Assembly: GCA_013817465.1 (NCBI GenBank)
Contig: JACDCP010000219.1
Span: 1 to 5,373 of the forward strand
DNA: 5,373 bases
Reading direction: 5' to 3'
Source of the DNA: Gammaproteobacteria bacterium
Lineage (GTDB): Bacteria; Pseudomonadota; Gammaproteobacteria; Steroidobacterales; JACDCP01
Notes under the pieces: generated by a model
Seen by the model: the letters and a program-made list of their open reading frames with translations, nothing else
The model's database searches: none
Told to the model about the DNA's origin: nothing
In this document: positions 1 through 5,373 of the stretch, one piece after another
How the letters are laid out: the number at the start of each line of letters is the position of its first letter
Numbering within the stretch: the first letter of the stretch is position 1
Position numbers and translations under genes: made by a program

Positions 1-1
1 G

Positions 2-367
2 GGCAAGCTCGTGGCGCTCGACCTGGCCGAGGGCCGCATCGCATGGGAGGTGCCGCTCGGCACCATCGAGGATCTCGCGCCCGCGCCGGTGCCGAATCTG
101 AAACTCGGCGTGCCCAATATCGGCGGGCCCATAGTGACTGCTTCCGGTCTGATCTTCATCGCAGCCACTGCCGATTATTATTTGCGCGCGTTCGACATCG
201 AGACCGGCGCGGAGCTCTGGAAGGGCCGGCTGCCGCGTGGCGGACAGGCGACGCCGATGACTTATCAGGTCGAGGGCCGGCAGTACATCGCCATCGCGGC
301 CGGCGGGCACGGCGGCGCCGGCATCGAGACCGGCGATTACCTGGTTGCGTTTGCGCTTCCGGAATAG
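2..367 (+). CDS. PQQ-dependent (glucose-type) dehydrogenase, C-terminal fragment
   Basis: This is the last 121 residues of a quinoprotein dehydrogenase; the 5' part lies outside the window and the frame is open from base 2. The family is a PQQ-binding beta-propeller that oxidises sugars or alcohols in the periplasm and passes electrons to ubiquinone. In the fragment one sees GVPNIGGP (residues 36-43), a propeller-blade motif LRAFDIETGAELW (61-73), GGQATPMTY (80-88), QYIAIAAGGHG (94-104) and the terminal DYLVAFALPE, ending at TAG. From knowledge of the family, this order matches the C-terminus of membrane-bound glucose dehydrogenase (Gcd-type, EC 1.1.5.2) better than methanol or ethanol dehydrogenases. 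The N-terminal membrane segments that define true Gcd cannot be seen, so the substrate is inferred and no gene symbol is given. The next gene starts 77 bases downstream on the same strand, so co-transcription is possible but not shown. Confidence 0.9.
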   Translation, partial: GKLVALDLAEGRIAWEVPLGTIEDLAPAPVPNLKLGVPNIGGPIVTASGLIFIAATADYYLRAFDIETGAELWKGRLPRGGQATPMTYQVEGRQYIAIAAGGHGGAGIETGDYLVAFALPE

Positions 368-432
368 CCCTTCGCGCGAATCCGGCACGACGCTGGCCGC
401 TTCCTGCGCGAAGACCGCTGCAACATTCACGC

Positions 433-440
433 GGGAGAGG
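433..440 (+). promoter_or_regulatory. ribosome binding site of the DUF7009-like gene
   Basis: The purine-rich GGGAGAGG ends four bases before ATG 445. It selects this ATG as the start; the same frame stays open far upstream but has no comparable site there, and the upstream translation is arginine-rich and not protein-like. Confidence 0.7.
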
Positions 441-444
441 AACC

Positions 445-831
445 ATGAAGCTGAGAATTCGCGGCAACTCGATCCGAATCCGGGTCACACAGTCCGAGCT
501 CGACGAAATCGGCATGGACGGAGAAGTCCGCGAGAGCGTCGATTTCGGCGATTCGCGTTTGACTTACGCTTTGGTGCGCGACGCCTTCGACAACGAGCCT
601 TCGGCCACCTTCCGCGAAAACGTCATCACCCTGAGGCTCCCTGCGGGGACGGTGCGGGAATGGCTCGACACGGATCTCGTTTCCATCCGCGCGACTCAGC
701 GGCTGGACAATGGCGGCGAGCTGCAATTGCTTATCGAAAAGGATTTCGCGTGTCTGGAGCCGCGTCCCGGCGAGGACGAGTCGGACATGTTTCCGCACCC
801 CGAGGCTGCCGGGAAATGGGGACATTCCTGA
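445..831 (+). CDS. DUF7009-like protein of unknown function
   Basis: A small acidic cytoplasmic protein of 128 residues, with no signal peptide or membrane segment. It begins MKLRIRGNSIRIRVTQSEL (1-19) and carries a strongly patterned C-terminal block: LLIEKDFACLEP (95-106) followed by RPGEDESDMFPHP (107-119). I recall this N-terminal 'MKxRIRGNSIRxRxTxSE' plus 'EKDFxCLxxR..EDExDxFPxP' pattern from a family labelled DUF7009; that assignment is from memory and the function is unknown. Alternating hydrophobic and charged residues in the first 95 positions suggest a compact beta-rich fold. The start is chosen by the upstream GGGAGAGG and by where the family-like sequence begins. Oddly, the last five residues, KWGHS, and the TGA stop are encoded by the left arm of the inverted repeat that begins at 812, so the family-like part ends near residue 123. 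The gene converges on the protease gene and may follow the dehydrogenase in one transcript. Confidence 0.82.
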   Translation: MKLRIRGNSIRIRVTQSELDEIGMDGEVRESVDFGDSRLTYALVRDAFDNEPSATFRENVITLRLPAGTVREWLDTDLVSIRATQRLDNGGELQLLIEKDFACLEPRPGEDESDMFPHPEAAGKWGHS

Positions 832-893
832 TTTTCTGGTACGCCAGCAATCCGCTGGTCGATAACAAGAAAATCAGGAATGTCCCCATTTCC
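812..893. repeat. 82-bp palindromic repeat with perfect 26-bp arms (REP/RAYT-like or MITE-like)
   Basis: Bases 812-837 and 868-893 are perfect reverse complements over 26 bp, including the arm core AAATGGGGACATTCCTGA. The 30-base interior contains a smaller CCAGC/GCTGG stem (844-848 with 854-858) around AATCC. The left arm runs into the preceding gene and supplies its stop codon. CTGCCG occurs directly before the left arm (806-811) and three bases beyond the right arm (897-902), a possible but weak target duplication. From general knowledge, GGGGACA-type palindromes recur in environmental proteobacterial genomes, often near IS200-like Y1 (RAYT) transposases. No transposase is present here, so a non-autonomous mobile origin is inferred. 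In RNA it would form a very stable hairpin and could protect or terminate both convergent transcripts. Confidence 0.85.
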
Positions 894-904
894 GCACTGC
901 CGTT

Positions 905-938
905 TGCGGCCCCGTCCCCGGCTGGGGAGGGGGCCGCA
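905..938. terminator. strong GC hairpin after the protease gene, candidate terminator
   Basis: TGCGGCCCC (905-913) pairs perfectly with GGGGCCGCA (930-938). After one G/G mismatch, TCCCC (915-919) pairs with GGGGA (924-928) around a GGCT loop. It begins 11 bases past the end of the minus-strand protease gene, the usual place for a transcript end. No T-run follows on either strand, so it is not a classic rho-independent terminator; it may act as an RNA 3'-end stabiliser or pause site, or be a dispersed palindrome. Confidence 0.5.
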
Positions 939-949
939 GCAGGAATCGA

Positions 950-3900
950 TCAGGCGGTTCGGCGCCGACGGCCGGCGCCGAACAGCGGGATCAGCATGAG
1001 GAGCGACCAGGCTCCGCTTGCGCCGATGCCGAACGGCCCGTCGTCATCGTCGTCTTCGGCGACAACGGTGACGGTGCGCATCACGGTGGCCGCCGGGTTG
1101 CCGGCCGCATCGGTGACGTTGTAACTGACCGTGTACGTGCCCGGCGTCTGCGTGTCTACTTCGCCGGTCGTGACAATTTCCGAGGTCAGGTCGCCGTCGA
1201 CGTTGTCGGTCGCCGTCGCGCCTGGATCGTCGAACATCTGGCCCACGGTCAGCGTGATCGTGGAGTTCCCGCTCAGCGTGATGACCGGCGGACTCGTGTC
1301 GGCCACAGTGATAACGAACTCCTGCGTGCTGGTCTCGTCACCATCGCCCGCCTCAATCGACACGGGGTTGGCTCCGAGATCGTCGGCGGCGGGCGTGCCG
1401 GAAAGCGTCGCCGTGCCGTCGCCGTTGTCGGTCAGCGTCAGCCAGTCAGGCAAGACCACGGCTGAGAACGACAGGTCCTCGCCCTGCGCATCGTCCGCCG
1501 CAATCTCGGCGGAGTATGCTTCGCCCACTGACGCCTCCGTGTCCGGCGTGCTGGTGAACGACACGCTGCTGACCCGCTCCAGGCGAATGGCCACCTGCGG
1601 AGCGAGATCGCCGGGGCTGCCCGGATCCGTGCCGATCGCGACGAAGCCGTAGAAGATGTCGCCCACCTCCATGTCCGCGTCCCAGGTCAGCGTGATGTCG
1701 TAAGGCTCGCCGGTTGCCACCGGCCCGTCCGGACCCTCGACCGTCAGATTACCGTCATTGTTTGCGTCGACGATGGTCGTAGCCAGCGTGAACTCATCAA
1801 TGGCGCCTGCCGCCGAGGCTGCGAAGTTCTGCACGACTATCCACCAGTCGAAAGCCGGAAAGCCGCCGGGAAGACCGAGATCGCAGATCTCGTCCGCCGA
1901 GAAAGTGGCGCTGACGCAGACCAGCTCATCGGCGACATCGACCATGCCGTCCGCGTTGAAATCAACGCCGACGAACAGGTCGAGGTCCGGCGATTCCGAA
2001 TTGAAGGTTTCAGCGACAAAGCGCAAGGCGTTGGCGGGAACGCTTACAAACAGTGTGCTGGTGCCGTCGCCCGGGTTGTTGAATGGATCCGTGTCGCTGT
2101 CTTCCGCCAGCTCGAGCAAGCTTTGTGTCGCCTCATCGAGTCCGATGACCTGGGCGTCGAACTCGGCGAGCGCGAGCGTCATGACCGAGATCGTCTCGGA
2201 TCCCGAATCGGCGGTCGCTTCGATCTCAATCGTGTCCGGGATATTCCCCGCCGACGGGCTGATGGCAATGGGCAGGGCTTGTTCCGGGAGGCCGGTGCCC
2301 TGAGGCGTCAGCACGACGCGGCCGAACGTGAACTCGTCAGTCGGGGAGCCCGTCACATCAACGGCGATGTCGATGACCTGCGTTTCACCCGCGGCAAGCG
2401 TGAACTGCGCGGGTGTCACTGACAGGACGGCATTGGTTGCCGAAATGTCCCAGGTGCCAGCGGCGACGGCCTTCAAAGTGCGCTGGAAATCACAGGTCTC
2501 GAGGCAGGCCGCGCTGCTCAGCAGCGCCAGGTTGAGCGTCGACGGATCGCCGCCCGTATCCGGATCGGCAGCGAGGAAGTTTGCCTGAGTCTCGTCGAGG
2601 ACGAGGCCGGCTTGCGCCGCGAGGTCGACGCGGATGCGACCGCCGCCGGCGTCGTTCGGATCCGCCGGCGTGCCGTCTTCCCGCAGTAGATCGGGGTTGG
2701 CGGTGCTGACGAGCGCGGAGTGTATCTCCGCGTCCGTCCAGTCGGGATGGACCTGTTTCAGTAGCGTGGCCGCGCCCGCCGCATGCGGGGCTGCCATCGA
2801 TGTGCCCGAAATGATCCCAAACGCCGCGGCGACGGAGGGGTCGTCATCGAGCTCCGGCGTCGCGAAGCCGGGGTGCTCGAACATCAGATCCGCGCCGGCC
2901 GCGAAGATGTCGATGCCCGGCGCCGCGACGTTCGGCACGAGGTAATCGAAACCCGCCGGACCGCGCGAGCTGAAGTCGCCGACGATGTCGCCGGCGGCCG
3001 GATCGGGTACGACCGGGCCGGTCGGGGTGATGGTGGCCATGTGATCGCTGCCGCTGGCGAGCCAGGTCAGCAGCGCGACGCGGTCAACATCATCGATGTG
3101 GATCGCCGGGATGACGTGAGGATCGTTATTCAGCGTATCCGGTGTCGGATTGGCGACCACGCAGCCGGCCGCGCCGCCGTCGCGCACGTTCTGGCACTTG
3201 GCGACGCGCGCAATGGTGCCTCGATCGCAAACCACGATTTCGCCGTCGGTCCAGGTATCGGCCGGGAATGGTTCCAGACACTGTTCGGGCTCAGTGTCGT
3301 TCGCCGAGCCGTTGCCAGTCGGGAAATCGCCGGCGTATACGATCGGCCCGGTATAGCCGCCCGTCACGCCGGTGCCCATGATGTCCGCCGGTGGCGGCGT
3401 ATCGCCGCCCGAAAAATCGGTCAATTCTTTTTGGGGAAATGCGCGGTCATGGGTCAAGGCCGCGACCGACAGGATCCACGGCGCGTTCTTGCCGACCGCG
3501 GCAGTGGACGGGTTGGGGCCATCGTTTCCCGCCGAGGTCGTGGCGAAGACACCGGCCGCGCGCGCGTTCAGGAACGCGAGCGCAGTCGAATCCGTCCAAG
3601 GGCTCTCAGGACCGCCGGAGATGGACATGTTGATCGCGTCGGCGCCGTCTTCGATCGACTGGTCGATCGCCGCGTTGATCGCCGAGGTCCCGCATCCGGG
3701 TGCGCAAACCTTGTAAGCGATCAGGTTTGCATGTGGCGCGACGCCCGAGACCTGATCGAAAGTGAAAGCGCTAGGTTCGCCGTCCGCGTCGATGATCGGC
3801 ACGTCGAGCAGCACGTTGCCGCCGGCGGTCGACATGACATGGCTGCCGTGGCCGTCGGTATCCTGAGACTGCGGATCGCCGGGCTGCGTCAGCTCGTCAT

Positions 3901-4756
3901 CGACGAACGAGTAGCGGCCGATGAGCTTGTTGTTGCATAGGCTGGCATCGTCTTCGCACTCGCCGAGGAAGCCTGGGAGCGGGTTGGTATGCACGTAGCC
4001 GTCGCCGCCGATCTCGGCGAATGACGGGTGCACGTCTCGTCCATTCGCCGGGCTCGCGCCGTTCACGCCGGAATCGATGATGCCGATGATCAGGCCTTCA
4101 CCCTGCGCCTCGAGGCCGCCGGTGGCGGTGCCGTCCCAGACGCCGGGCGCGCCGATGAAGATCGGGCCGCGGTCGGTGTCCAGCTCATGGATGCGCTCGC
4201 GCTCGATGCGCTTGACGCCGGGAATGCCCGCCACCTGCATGGCATCCTGCTGCGTCATGCGCATCGCGAAGCCGTTGAGAGCGTGCTGATAGGTGAATTT
4301 GACCTCGGTGCTGCCTATTTTCGCGGCAATTTTCTGCCGGTAGCCTGCCTGCTTCGCGGACAGGTAGCCGAGATAGGCGACGCTCGCGGCGCTCTTCGCA
4401 TCGAGCTGCCCCGCCCCCCGGGTGCTGGTCGCTTTGAGGCCCTCTATGCCGCCGCGGTAGGTTGCCAGCGGAGCTTCCTCGAACTGGACGATGTAGATGT
4501 GTTTCCCGCTGACGCCTTGCTCGGGAATGAACACGCTGTTGAGCTCCCGGGTAGCGTAATCGAGCTGTTTGGCATTCGCGCCGCTGCGCCCGATATGTGC
4601 AGTGATCGGGCGCGAGGCTTGCCGATCGGCAACCGCCGCTGATTCGGAAGCAGCTTCGAGCTGACGGCCGCTCGCGGGCAGGCGATCTGCCGCTGCGGTT
4701 CCGACAATTACCATGAGCAGCGCGGCAATGGTTGCCGCGAGGTTTTTGATCTTCAC
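950..4756 (-). CDS. secreted S8 (subtilisin-family) serine protease with PA domain, Ig-like tail and C-terminal anchor
   Basis: A 1268-residue secreted endoprotease precursor. Residues 1-23 form a signal peptide (Lys-rich start, hydrophobic core, likely AAA|D cleavage). An inhibitor I9-type propeptide covers about 85-192. The S8 catalytic domain runs from about 215 to 715: Asp228 in IIGIIDSGVN, His303 in DTDGHGSHV, oxyanion Asn411 in SAGNDGP and Ser653 in SGTSMAAPHAAG, so all catalytic residues are present. A PA (protease-associated) domain is inserted at about 460-585, as in cucumisin-like subtilases; CNNKLIG and SGVAPHANLIAYKVC also fit that subgroup. Then come an Fn3-like region (about 740-835), a PPC-like region (about 896-993) with an EF-hand-like loop at 932-943, a putative Ig/cadherin-like domain (about 1065-1152), a DUF5011-type Ig domain (about 1155-1232), a poly-Asp linker (1235-1239), a hydrophobic segment and RRRR (1263-1266). 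The start is GTG, chosen from GAGGGG six bases upstream and the signal peptide. It probably degrades extracellular protein; the natural substrate is unknown. Confidence 0.95.
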   Translation of the reverse strand: MKIKNLAATIAALLMVIVGTAAADRLPASGRQLEAASESAAVADRQASRPITAHIGRSGANAKQLDYATRELNSVFIPEQGVSGKHIYIVQFEEAPLATYRGGIEGLKATSTRGAGQLDAKSAASVAYLGYLSAKQAGYRQKIAAKIGSTEVKFTYQHALNGFAMRMTQQDAMQVAGIPGVKRIERERIHELDTDRGPIFIGAPGVWDGTATGGLEAQGEGLIIGIIDSGVNGASPANGRDVHPSFAEIGGDGYVHTNPLPGFLGECEDDASLCNNKLIGRYSFVDDELTQPGDPQSQDTDGHGSHVMSTAGGNVLLDVPIIDADGEPSAFTFDQVSGVAPHANLIAYKVCAPGCGTSAINAAIDQSIEDGADAINMSISGGPESPWTDSTALAFLNARAAGVFATTSAGNDGPNPSTAAVGKNAPWILSVAALTHDRAFPQKELTDFSGGDTPPPADIMGTGVTGGYTGPIVYAGDFPTGNGSANDTEPEQCLEPFPADTWTDGEIVVCDRGTIARVAKCQNVRDGGAAGCVVANPTPDTLNNDPHVIPAIHIDDVDRVALLTWLASGSDHMATITPTGPVVPDPAAGDIVGDFSSRGPAGFDYLVPNVAAPGIDIFAAGADLMFEHPGFATPELDDDPSVAAAFGIISGTSMAAPHAAGAATLLKQVHPDWTDAEIHSALVSTANPDLLREDGTPADPNDAGGGRIRVDLAAQAGLVLDETQANFLAADPDTGGDPSTLNLALLSSAACLETCDFQRTLKAVAAGTWDISATNAVLSVTPAQFTLAAGETQVIDIAVDVTGSPTDEFTFGRVVLTPQGTGLPEQALPIAISPSAGNIPDTIEIEATADSGSETISVMTLALAEFDAQVIGLDEATQSLLELAEDSDTDPFNNPGDGTSTLFVSVPANALRFVAETFNSESPDLDLFVGVDFNADGMVDVADELVCVSATFSADEICDLGLPGGFPAFDWWIVVQNFAASAAGAIDEFTLATTIVDANNDGNLTVEGPDGPVATGEPYDITLTWDADMEVGDIFYGFVAIGTDPGSPGDLAPQVAIRLERVSSVSFTSTPDTEASVGEAYSAEIAADDAQGEDLSFSAVVLPDWLTLTDNGDGTATLSGTPAADDLGANPVSIEAGDGDETSTQEFVITVADTSPPVITLSGNSTITLTVGQMFDDPGATATDNVDGDLTSEIVTTGEVDTQTPGTYTVSYNVTDAAGNPAATVMRTVTVVAEDDDDDGPFGIGASGAWSLLMLIPLFGAGRRRRTA
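953..1057 (-). other. C-terminal sorting/anchor region of the S8 protease
   Basis: Protein residues 1234-1268. Five Asp codons in a row are followed by a small-residue stretch (GPFGIGASGA), about ten hydrophobic residues (WSLLMLIPLF), GAG and four Arg before the end. This three-part layout (small-residue motif, short membrane span, basic cluster) is that of PEP-CTERM, GlyGly-CTERM and related processed tails. It is closest in spirit to GlyGly-CTERM/rhombosortase substrates, although the diagnostic Gly-Gly pair is absent, so the class is uncertain. Confidence 0.6.
1928..1963 (-). other. EF-hand/dockerin-like calcium-binding loop within the S8 protease
   Basis: Protein residues 932-943 read DFNADGMVDVAD. 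This matches a calcium loop with ligands at positions 1, 3, 5, 9 and 12 (Asp932, Asn934, Asp936, Asp940, Asp943), Gly at 6 and Val at 8. A single such loop sits inside a PPC-like beta region, so it probably stabilises the secreted tail instead of acting as a paired dockerin. Confidence 0.55.
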
Positions 4757-4863
4757 GTAATACCCCTCGGGTGCTGAATTAAGCGACGCAATAACGCGCG
4801 ATAGCTCATACCGATTTCTTCTGCAAGTCGTCCGACAATCCGCGGGCCGCGCTTATCTGATGA
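4753..4863 (-). pseudogene. possible remnant or unstarted frame with a Fis-type helix-turn-helix
   Basis: A minus-strand frame is open from 4983 to a TGA at 4755-4753. Its final part reads RIVGRLAEEIGMSYRALLRRL and then IQHPRGIT. AEEIGMSYRALLRRL closely follows the Fis-type HTH pattern (AAxxLGISYRALLxKL) found at the C-terminus of Fis and NtrC-like regulators. The TGA overlaps the protease GTG as GTGA, an arrangement typical of translationally coupled genes. However, the frame has no usable start before the ATG at 4809-4807, which would give only 18 residues and split the motif, and residues before about 4863 do not look like protein. It could be the decayed end of a regulator gene, a coupled leader peptide, or chance. 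Confidence 0.3.
4763..4768 (-). promoter_or_regulatory. ribosome binding site of the S8 protease gene
   Basis: On the minus strand GAGGGG is followed by six bases (TATTAC) and the GTG at 4756-4754. It decides the start: no ATG, GTG or TTG lies in frame just upstream, and the resulting N-terminus is a good signal peptide. Confidence 0.75.
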
Positions 4864-4880
4864 AAGTACTGCGCGCTCCC

Positions 4881-4953
4881 GCCTGCAGGGATTCCGGATC
4901 GGTTCCTCCCTGAACGAGCCGCAGGCAGGGCTCGCCCGATCGAGGGATCCGGG
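4881..4953. repeat. nested inverted repeats between the TPR gene and the protease gene
   Basis: Three short perfect inverted repeats share this stretch: CCGGATC (4894-4900) with GATCCGG (4946-4952), CGAGCC (4915-4920) with GGCTCG (4929-4934), and GCCTGC (4881-4886) with GCAGGC (4921-4926). The first two can nest in one fold; the third competes with them. There is no T-run. It may end the TPR transcript or affect the leader of the protease message. Confidence 0.3.
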
Positions 4954-4969
4954 CGCTAACGCTATCCTG

Positions 4970-4983
4970 TCTGCTGCAGCAGA
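4970..4983. repeat. 14-bp perfect palindrome
   Basis: TCTGCTGCAGCAGA is its own reverse complement. It lies 57 bases past the stop of the TPR gene and about 210 bases upstream of the protease start. It could be a dimeric regulator site; there is no second copy in the window to support that, and CTG/CAG-rich palindromes arise easily in GC-rich DNA. Confidence 0.3.
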
Positions 4984-5040
4984 TCAATCCCGCAAGCAGC
5001 CCTCAGCGCATTCCAATGCGCCATGCCGGCACGCGTACTT

Positions 5041-5373
5041 TCAGCGGCGTCGATCAAATGCATTCGGGAGTCCAAGCTGTGCCTGCACGTCCTCGAGAAG
5101 GTCCTCGTCCGCCGCAAGCGCCGGCCCTTCCGCACGAAGCGCTTGCAGGACTTCCCGCCCTCGTTCGTAGTAAGTCGTGGATTTACGCCGGTGCTTCTCC
5201 CGCTCGGGTGCGGCGCCAGCGGTCTCGGCCGACATCCGGGCATGGAGCGCGCTGAGGTAAAGAAGATTTTGAGCGTAATTACGGCGATCCGAAACGTTGG
5301 CCCGGTCAGACTCTAGCAACTCGCGTAACAGCTCCATGCTCCGCTCGAGCTCGACGAGCGCGGCGGGCAGGTC
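5041..5373 (-). CDS. TPR-containing protein, C-terminal fragment (possibly a Ser/Thr kinase tail)
   Basis: The last 110 residues of a larger protein; the frame stays open to the window edge, so the ATG at 5337-5335 is internal. It is almost entirely helical. Residues 4-47 form a TPR-like pair of helices (ALVELERSMELLRELLESDR, then NVSDRRNYAQNLLYLSALHA). A variable linker rich in Ala and charged residues follows, and then a terminal helix pair (YYERGREVLQALRAEGP, then ADEDLLEDVQAQLG). From family knowledge, this ending resembles the C-termini of bacterial Ser/Thr protein kinases and stand-alone proteins with degenerate TPRs, which mediate protein-protein contacts. The kinase domain is not visible, so that link is inference. 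The stop is TGA at 5043-5041. The gene points toward the protease gene 284 bases away. Confidence 0.7.
   Translation of the reverse strand, partial: DLPAALVELERSMELLRELLESDRANVSDRRNYAQNLLYLSALHARMSAETAGAAPEREKHRRKSTTYYERGREVLQALRAEGPALAADEDLLEDVQAQLGLPNAFDRRR

Noticed and set aside
370..413. Inverted repeat CTTCGCGC/GCGCGAAG after the dehydrogenase stop
   Set aside because: The arms are only 8 bp with a 28-base loop and no T-run, so it is not a convincing terminator in GC-rich DNA.
1040..1054. GAC/GAT trinucleotide run as a possible microsatellite
   Set aside because: It is five Asp codons of mixed GAC and GAT within a protein linker; too short and impure for a phase-variable repeat.
345..1124. 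259-codon plus-strand frame across the DUF7009-like gene and the palindromes
   Set aside because: It reads the DUF7009-like gene in the wrong frame, crosses both hairpins and enters the antisense of the protease; the translation is low-complexity and Arg-rich.
1758..2303. 181-codon Ser/Ala-rich plus-strand frame
   Set aside because: The Ser-rich composition comes from the complement of Asp/Glu-rich codons in the protease tail, and no signal or motif supports it.
2783..3940. 385-codon open frame on the plus strand
   Set aside because: It is antisense to the protease catalytic domain, is rich in Arg, Ala and Gly as expected for the shadow of a GC-rich gene, and has no recognisable motif or good ribosome binding site.
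4028..4642. 204-codon plus-strand frame opposite the protease N-terminus
   Set aside because: It mirrors the protease propeptide and signal region, has biased composition and no family features; it is a shadow frame.
4962..5243. 93-codon minus-strand frame overlapping the TPR gene end
   Set aside because: It overlaps the better-supported TPR frame, is rich in Arg and lacks a ribosome site.

Overview
This GC-rich bacterial window holds two complete genes, two genes cut by the window edges, and short spacers rich in inverted repeats. The organism is probably a proteobacterium, perhaps an environmental gammaproteobacterium. That is inferred from the PQQ-dependent sugar dehydrogenase, the secreted multidomain subtilase with a glycine/alanine, hydrophobic, arginine-cluster C-terminus, the TPR protein of the bacterial Ser/Thr-kinase type, and a palindromic repeat with GGGGACATTCC ends. 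No sequence here fixes the taxon.

Layout. On the plus strand, bases 2-367 encode the last 121 residues of a membrane-type PQQ glucose dehydrogenase-like protein. After a 77-base spacer, 445-831 (+) encodes a 128-residue protein that I match from memory to the uncharacterised DUF7009 family. Its last five codons and its stop lie inside the left arm of a perfect 26-bp inverted repeat (812-893). A second strong hairpin (905-938) follows. These two palindromes fill the gap between this gene and the convergent minus-strand gene 4756-950, a 1268-residue secreted S8 serine protease. The protease has an I9 propeptide, a cucumisin-like catalytic domain with an inserted PA domain, a long beta-rich C-terminal region, and a membrane/sorting tail.

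Upstream of the protease, 4757-5040 contains no complete gene that I can defend. It does contain nested inverted repeats, a 14-bp palindrome, and an open frame whose end reads like a Fis-type helix-turn-helix and overlaps the protease GTG start as GTGA. Beyond it, 5373-5041 (-) is the 3' end of a TPR-containing protein, possibly the C-terminus of a Ser/Thr kinase, pointing the same way as the protease.

The genes do not form an obvious pathway. The dehydrogenase and the protease both act outside the cytoplasm, but nothing shows that they cooperate. The most interesting points are the repeat that supplies the stop codon of the DUF7009-like gene, the HTH-like frame coupled to the protease start, and the protease's sorting tail and calcium-loop region. 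I found no convincing new multi-gene system, RNA gene, CRISPR array or intact transposase.
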